A DNA stretch of 7,089 nucleotides, from the NCBI GenBank assembly GCA_910584195.1, contig CAJTYV010000073.1, positions 1-7,089 of the forward strand, given 5' to 3'. The stretch is from an uncultured Ruminococcus sp. (GTDB lineage Bacteria > Bacillota > Clostridia > Oscillospirales > Ruminococcaceae). Below the pieces are notes generated by a model. That model was not told where the DNA came from. It did not search any database and saw nothing but the letters and a program-made list of their open reading frames with translations. Shown in pieces: positions 4,163-7,089 of this stretch (the stretch's first letter is position 1; each line of letters opens with the position of its first letter). A program made the translations under genes and the position numbers.

Positions 4163-4885
4163 TTACGCCTTTATATCAAAACCTGTCGATGCAGATCTGT
4201 CCATACCTGTGGAAAACCCTACAGGTGTCTGCACGGCATTCTCCTTTTCTATCTGTTCTCTTCTAATTGCGCTCTTTTCTGTATGTTCCCGCATCACCCT
4301 TTCCATTTGGGCTTTTCTCTCTGCCCGCTTTTCAGCTACTTTTTCAGCGAACTTTTCCTTTTCTTCGCGTTTCTTTCTGGCTTTTAACAGGCGTTCTTCC
4401 TCTTCCTTATACTTCTTCTGTATTTTATCAGTATTGTTATTTCCATTTCCTGTATTTGCTGTCCTCATGCCGCCACAGGATGACTGCCTGTTGCCATTGG
4501 CATCATATGTAACAGTTCTTCCGCCAAGTACGACACCATCTCTCTGCGCCCACCCATAAACCATTGAGTTTGCAGCAACTTCTCCCGACAGATTCCATTC
4601 GATTTCTTTTGCGAATTCAGGATCATTTGCCATCTTCTTCAAACAGTCATACGAAAGATTAACCGTGACTCTGCTACTGTTGCTCGATAATACGCCGCCA
4701 TTTGTGTTGAAATTTATCTGTGGAAATTTCTTGCATAGCTGTTCATAATATGCCTGCACCTTATCTTTGCTGTTTGTTGATGTGTTTGTCTTTACCTCTG
4801 CTGCCGACTTGCTATCCGGCTTTTTCGCGTTGTCAACATAATTTGCCGCATAGTTGCTGTAATTGTTTGTGATCTCCATTGACAT
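4163..4885 (-). CDS. DUF6033-like protein, second of a tandem pair
   Basis: This is a 240-aa protein of unknown function. The N-terminus is polar (MEITNNYSNYAANYVDN), followed by a Ser/Thr/Lys-rich linker (20-40). A core at 42-140 contains YYEQLCKKFPQINFN, VTVNLSYDCLKKMANDPEF and VTYDANGN, all of which fit DUF6033-family proteins of Lachnospiraceae as I recall them. Residues about 154-215 are a highly charged Glu/Lys/Arg coiled coil (KKYKEEEERLLKARKK onward), then a short Ser/Gly tail. There is no signal peptide or membrane helix. ATG at 4883-4885 is preferred: AAGGAGG (4895-4901) lies 9 nt upstream, whereas the in-frame ATG at 4892-4894 abuts that site. The ribosome binding site overlaps the stop of the upstream paralogue, so translation is probably coupled. 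The motif VxVNLSxxxLKKMxNDPE is shared with that paralogue. Confidence 0.85.
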   Translation of the reverse strand: MSMEITNNYSNYAANYVDNAKKPDSKSAAEVKTNTSTNSKDKVQAYYEQLCKKFPQINFNTNGGVLSSNSSRVTVNLSYDCLKKMANDPEFAKEIEWNLSGEVAANSMVYGWAQRDGVVLGGRTVTYDANGNRQSSCGGMRTANTGNGNNNTDKIQKKYKEEEERLLKARKKREEKEKFAEKVAEKRAERKAQMERVMREHTEKSAIRREQIEKENAVQTPVGFSTGMDRSASTGFDIKA

Positions 4886-4900
4886 AATTCTCATCCTCCT

Positions 4901-5551
4901 TCAAAAAGACTTACCTGTCATGACATTTACCGCATAAGCATCGGAAGCCTTTGCCATCTGCTGCTTACTGCTCCACGCCCTTGCCAGCCCGCTCCTTTCC
5001 CGCTCCGCCTTTGCAATTTTTTCATCCAGCATCTCCTGCTGCTGTCTCTCAGCCTGCGTCCGCTTCTCCATATATTCTTCCAGCAGTTCCTTCTGTCTGT
5101 CTTTCTTTTCGCTCGTTTTCTTAAAAAAGCTGTCCTGAGAACGTGCATAAAACTCGGAATCATAACCCACAGGCCATGAATCCCCCCGATACTCCTTTAT
5201 TGTTGCACCAACTGTAAATACTGCGGAACAGTTTCGGGCCAATGAACTCCCCAAATCCCTCTTGAGCAGTGAAAGAATTTTTTCCCTATATTCCGGGTCA
5301 TCTTTCATAGCCTTAAAACCCGCTTCTGAAATATTGATAGCCACATTGTTTAATGTTTTATGGATGGTAATCTTGGAAAGGTCTTCATAAAATTCCTTCT
5401 TGAACAGTTCCATTTCCTCCGCTTCCGATAATTCCTGCGTACTGCCTGTTTTTTCCAGTGCAAACTTTTCCGTACCGTTCACATTTTTTGTGTTTTTCTT
5501 TGTTTCCATATTATTCTGATAATAATTCTGTCCTATTCCACTGATACCCAT
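4901..5551 (-). CDS. DUF6033-like protein, first of a tandem pair
   Basis: This 216-aa protein is predicted soluble and of unknown function. The polar N-terminus MGISGIGQNYYQNN and linker (1-45) are followed by a core (about 46-135) with VAINISEAGFKAMKDDPEYR at 70-89. This parallels the core of the downstream gene. A charged, Gln/Glu/Lys-rich coiled coil follows (about 142-190: KKDRQKELLEEYMEKRTQAE onward), then a small C-terminal tail. The shared order of core plus coil plus short tail suggests duplication followed by strong divergence. The start is fixed by GGAGG (5559-5563), 7 nt before the ATG. The gene begins 52 nt after the kinase stop with no terminator between them and only weak promoter-like sequence, so it is probably transcribed with the two-component genes. 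DUF6033 membership is less sure than for its neighbour. Confidence 0.8.
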   Translation of the reverse strand: MGISGIGQNYYQNNMETKKNTKNVNGTEKFALEKTGSTQELSEAEEMELFKKEFYEDLSKITIHKTLNNVAINISEAGFKAMKDDPEYREKILSLLKRDLGSSLARNCSAVFTVGATIKEYRGDSWPVGYDSEFYARSQDSFFKKTSEKKDRQKELLEEYMEKRTQAERQQQEMLDEKIAKAERERSGLARAWSSKQQMAKASDAYAVNVMTGKSF

Positions 5552-5603
5552 TTTTAATCCTCCATTTTAATCTGTTTTTGAGTTTCATTTAATGCAAGGT
5601 CAT

Positions 5604-7004
5604 TCACTTACCTTCCCTCTGCTGCAGCATTACCGTCACATGGAACACATCCCCTTTCACTTTTATGTTTACACCGCCGAAATACCTCTCTGCAATATCC
5701 CGCACATTTTCAAGCCCTATCCCATGCTCCGTAATGATTCCCGGCAGGATACTCTGTTTCGTTGTAGGCGGGAGTGGACTGCCTTTGCTTACAGGGACAG
5801 CACCGTCAAAGCTATTTTCTACATACAGTATCAAAAACTGCTTTTTCCGCTTTAATGAAAGGCGTACAAATCCTTTACCTGTTTCCAGTTTTTCGCAGGC
5901 TTCTATGGCATTATCCAAAAGGTTGTTCAATATGATCCCCATATCAAACACGGGAATTTCCCCGCCATACCGGAAATCTGCATCAAACCGGATTCCCGCC
6001 TTTTCCGCCCTGCGGCATTTGTCATTGATGATGACATCCGTTACTGCATTCCCCGTCACATACTTATATTCCAGTTCCTGCATGGTCTCATCCATCCTGC
6101 GGACGTATTCCTCTATCTCCCCATACTCCCCGGCTCCTGCCAGTCCTTTGATGTTCGCCATATGGTTCTTCATCTCATGGCGCACCTTCCGGATGCTTCC
6201 ATAGAAATTCTCCGCTTCCTCCAGACGCTTCTTCATGGCCTTGACCTGCTGTTCCTCCACGAAATGTTTCTGCCTCTCGGCAAGCAGGATGCGGTATCTC
6301 TGCCAGAAATAGATCAGGGCGGCCTCTCCCGCAAATATGAGAACCGCTATCATGGGAATCTTCCAAAGCAGGTCTGGCTTTTCATCAAACAGCACAAAAG
6401 CATCTGTATTTATTCTTACAATAAGCAGGCCGTTGACCACGTTTGCAATCATGCTCCCGACAAAATTCAGGATGGAAAGCAGGATAACATCCTGCCACGC
6501 CATTATAGTTACATCCTTCATAAGTCTGTACAAAATAAGCGTCATTGTCGCCAATAATACGGAATAAGAAAATGTCAGGCAGAACACCCCAACTGCCATG
6601 CATTGATTCACTTCCTGCAGGTAACTATCCTGCAGAAAATCAATACTTTTCATCATAACGCTCATCACTTTTTCATAAATACTGCTCGCCATCAAATAGC
6701 CAAGGCAATGGAGGTTATAAAAAGCGAGCATCACAAATACTGCTTTTCCAATCTGCTTTTTATAACATATCCCGGCATAACCCATTATTACAAGAGCTGA
6801 AACGCCATACCGCACCCAAGCGGTACACGGCAGAAATCCTATCCCTATATTGGCAAGGATAAACAACACTGCCGCAATGCCATCCCTTTTTCCTTTTTTC
6901 CCTCTGAAAGCCGCCGCCCACAAAACAAGGAACATAACAGACTGTATGGCAATCTTCCAAATATCCAATATACCGTTTATCATTTCAAACGCTGGCTGGC
7001 TCAT
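5604..7004 (-). CDS. AgrC-like GHKL sensor histidine kinase
   Basis: This 466-aa protein is typical of the peptide-sensing (HPK10) class. The N-terminal half holds about seven hydrophobic segments (near residues 15-34, 42-62, 64-80, 87-107, 136-160, 168-197, 213-234), so it is a polytopic membrane sensor. A helical linker (235-270) leads to the H-box IRKVRHEMKNHMANIKGLA with the probable phospho-acceptor His276. The N-box NNLLDNAIEAC (360-370) and G-box EHGIGLENVRDIAERYFGG (426-444) form the ATP-binding GHKL domain. It should phosphorylate the response regulator encoded immediately upstream, whose stop overlaps this start (ATGA). GGAGG (7012-7016) sits 7 nt before the ATG. The ligand is unknown; AgrC relatives sense cyclic or linear peptides, but no AgrB/AgrD-type gene lies in this window. 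Confidence 0.93.
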   Translation of the reverse strand: MSQPAFEMINGILDIWKIAIQSVMFLVLWAAAFRGKKGKRDGIAAVLFILANIGIGFLPCTAWVRYGVSALVIMGYAGICYKKQIGKAVFVMLAFYNLHCLGYLMASSIYEKVMSVMMKSIDFLQDSYLQEVNQCMAVGVFCLTFSYSVLLATMTLILYRLMKDVTIMAWQDVILLSILNFVGSMIANVVNGLLIVRINTDAFVLFDEKPDLLWKIPMIAVLIFAGEAALIYFWQRYRILLAERQKHFVEEQQVKAMKKRLEEAENFYGSIRKVRHEMKNHMANIKGLAGAGEYGEIEEYVRRMDETMQELEYKYVTGNAVTDVIINDKCRRAEKAGIRFDADFRYGGEIPVFDMGIILNNLLDNAIEACEKLETGKGFVRLSLKRKKQFLILYVENSFDGAVPVSKGSPLPPTTKQSILPGIITEHGIGLENVRDIAERYFGGVNIKVKGDVFHVTVMLQQREGK

Positions 7005-7089
7005 AGGCTTTCCTCCAAAATGTAATCCATGTATGCCTGCACAAAGCCGTCATATTTATACCTTGAAAGCAGCAGCTTATCCCCGTTCG
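7001..7089 (-). CDS. C-terminal end of a LytTR-type response regulator (partial)
   Basis: The frame enters from the right edge and reads NGDKLLLSRYKYDGFVQAYM, then DYILEESL and stop. The short strand followed by LSRYKY and an amphipathic helix resembles the end of the LytTR DNA-binding domain (family form: x-G-x-x-L-P-L-S-R-x-K-Y-x-x-F). Only the last 28 residues are present; the receiver domain would lie outside the window. Its TGA overlaps the ATG of the histidine kinase, the usual organisation of AgrA/AgrC-type pairs, which strengthens the assignment. Confidence 0.7.
   Translation of the reverse strand, partial: NGDKLLLSRYKYDGFVQAYMDYILEESL

Noticed and set aside
4209..4559. Plus-strand Phe/Ser-rich frames
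   Set aside because: They are the antisense of the Lys/Glu-rich coiled coil of the DUF6033-like gene, which automatically reads as hydrophobic.
5552..5603. Separate promoter for the DUF6033-like pair
   Set aside because: Only TTGCAT with a poor -10 at standard spacing was found, so co-transcription with the kinase is favoured.
5665..6204. Plus-strand 179-aa frame opposite the kinase gene
   Set aside because: It is antisense to the conserved kinase H-, N- and G-boxes, has no ribosome binding site and belongs to no recognisable family.

Overview
The window looks like low-to-moderate GC Firmicutes DNA of the Clostridia type, most likely a gut Lachnospiraceae relative. This is inferred from strong AGGAGG-like ribosome binding sites, an AgrC-type GHKL kinase, a pair of DUF6033-like proteins and integrative-conjugative-element (ICE) debris. 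Every supported gene lies on the minus strand, so transcription runs from high to low coordinates. No rRNA, tRNA, CRISPR array or intact transposase was found.

Right part (about 3974-7089): what looks like a coherent chromosomal operon. In transcription order it has the last 28 codons of a probable LytTR response regulator, an AgrC-like histidine kinase overlapping it by an ATGA junction, and two adjacent paralogous DUF6033-like proteins with coiled-coil tails. A clear hairpin plus T-tract at 3974-4006 terminates it. The layout suggests a two-component system co-expressed with two proteins of unknown function.

Middle (3559-3970): a visibly GC-rich fragment of an ICE relaxase. It has lost its N-terminal nuclease domain and its C-terminus and carries an internal frameshift. 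It is a scar between the chromosomal operon and AT-rich accessory DNA.

Left part (1-3558): a mosaic of cargo genes and gene remnants. From right to left in transcription order it holds a TetR regulator with its own sigma-A promoter and a cluster of dyad operator sites; a YbhB/PEBP-family protein in the same transcript; a truncated cysteine-rich KTR protein; a second TetR regulator; an unidentified 86-aa protein; and a four-helix membrane-protein gene broken by an in-frame TAG. At the far left are a possible stub of an ICE sigma/HTH gene and a promoter whose 20-bp spacer carries a dyad, as MerR-controlled promoters do.

The left two thirds therefore read as a decayed ICE carrying two small regulator modules, joined downstream of a two-component/DUF6033 operon. 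Points most worth a second look are the TetR operator cluster whose -35 box is built across the relaxase scar, an 18-bp exact repeat shared out of frame by two adjacent genes, the nonsense-interrupted membrane gene, and the DUF6033 pair behind the Agr-like system.
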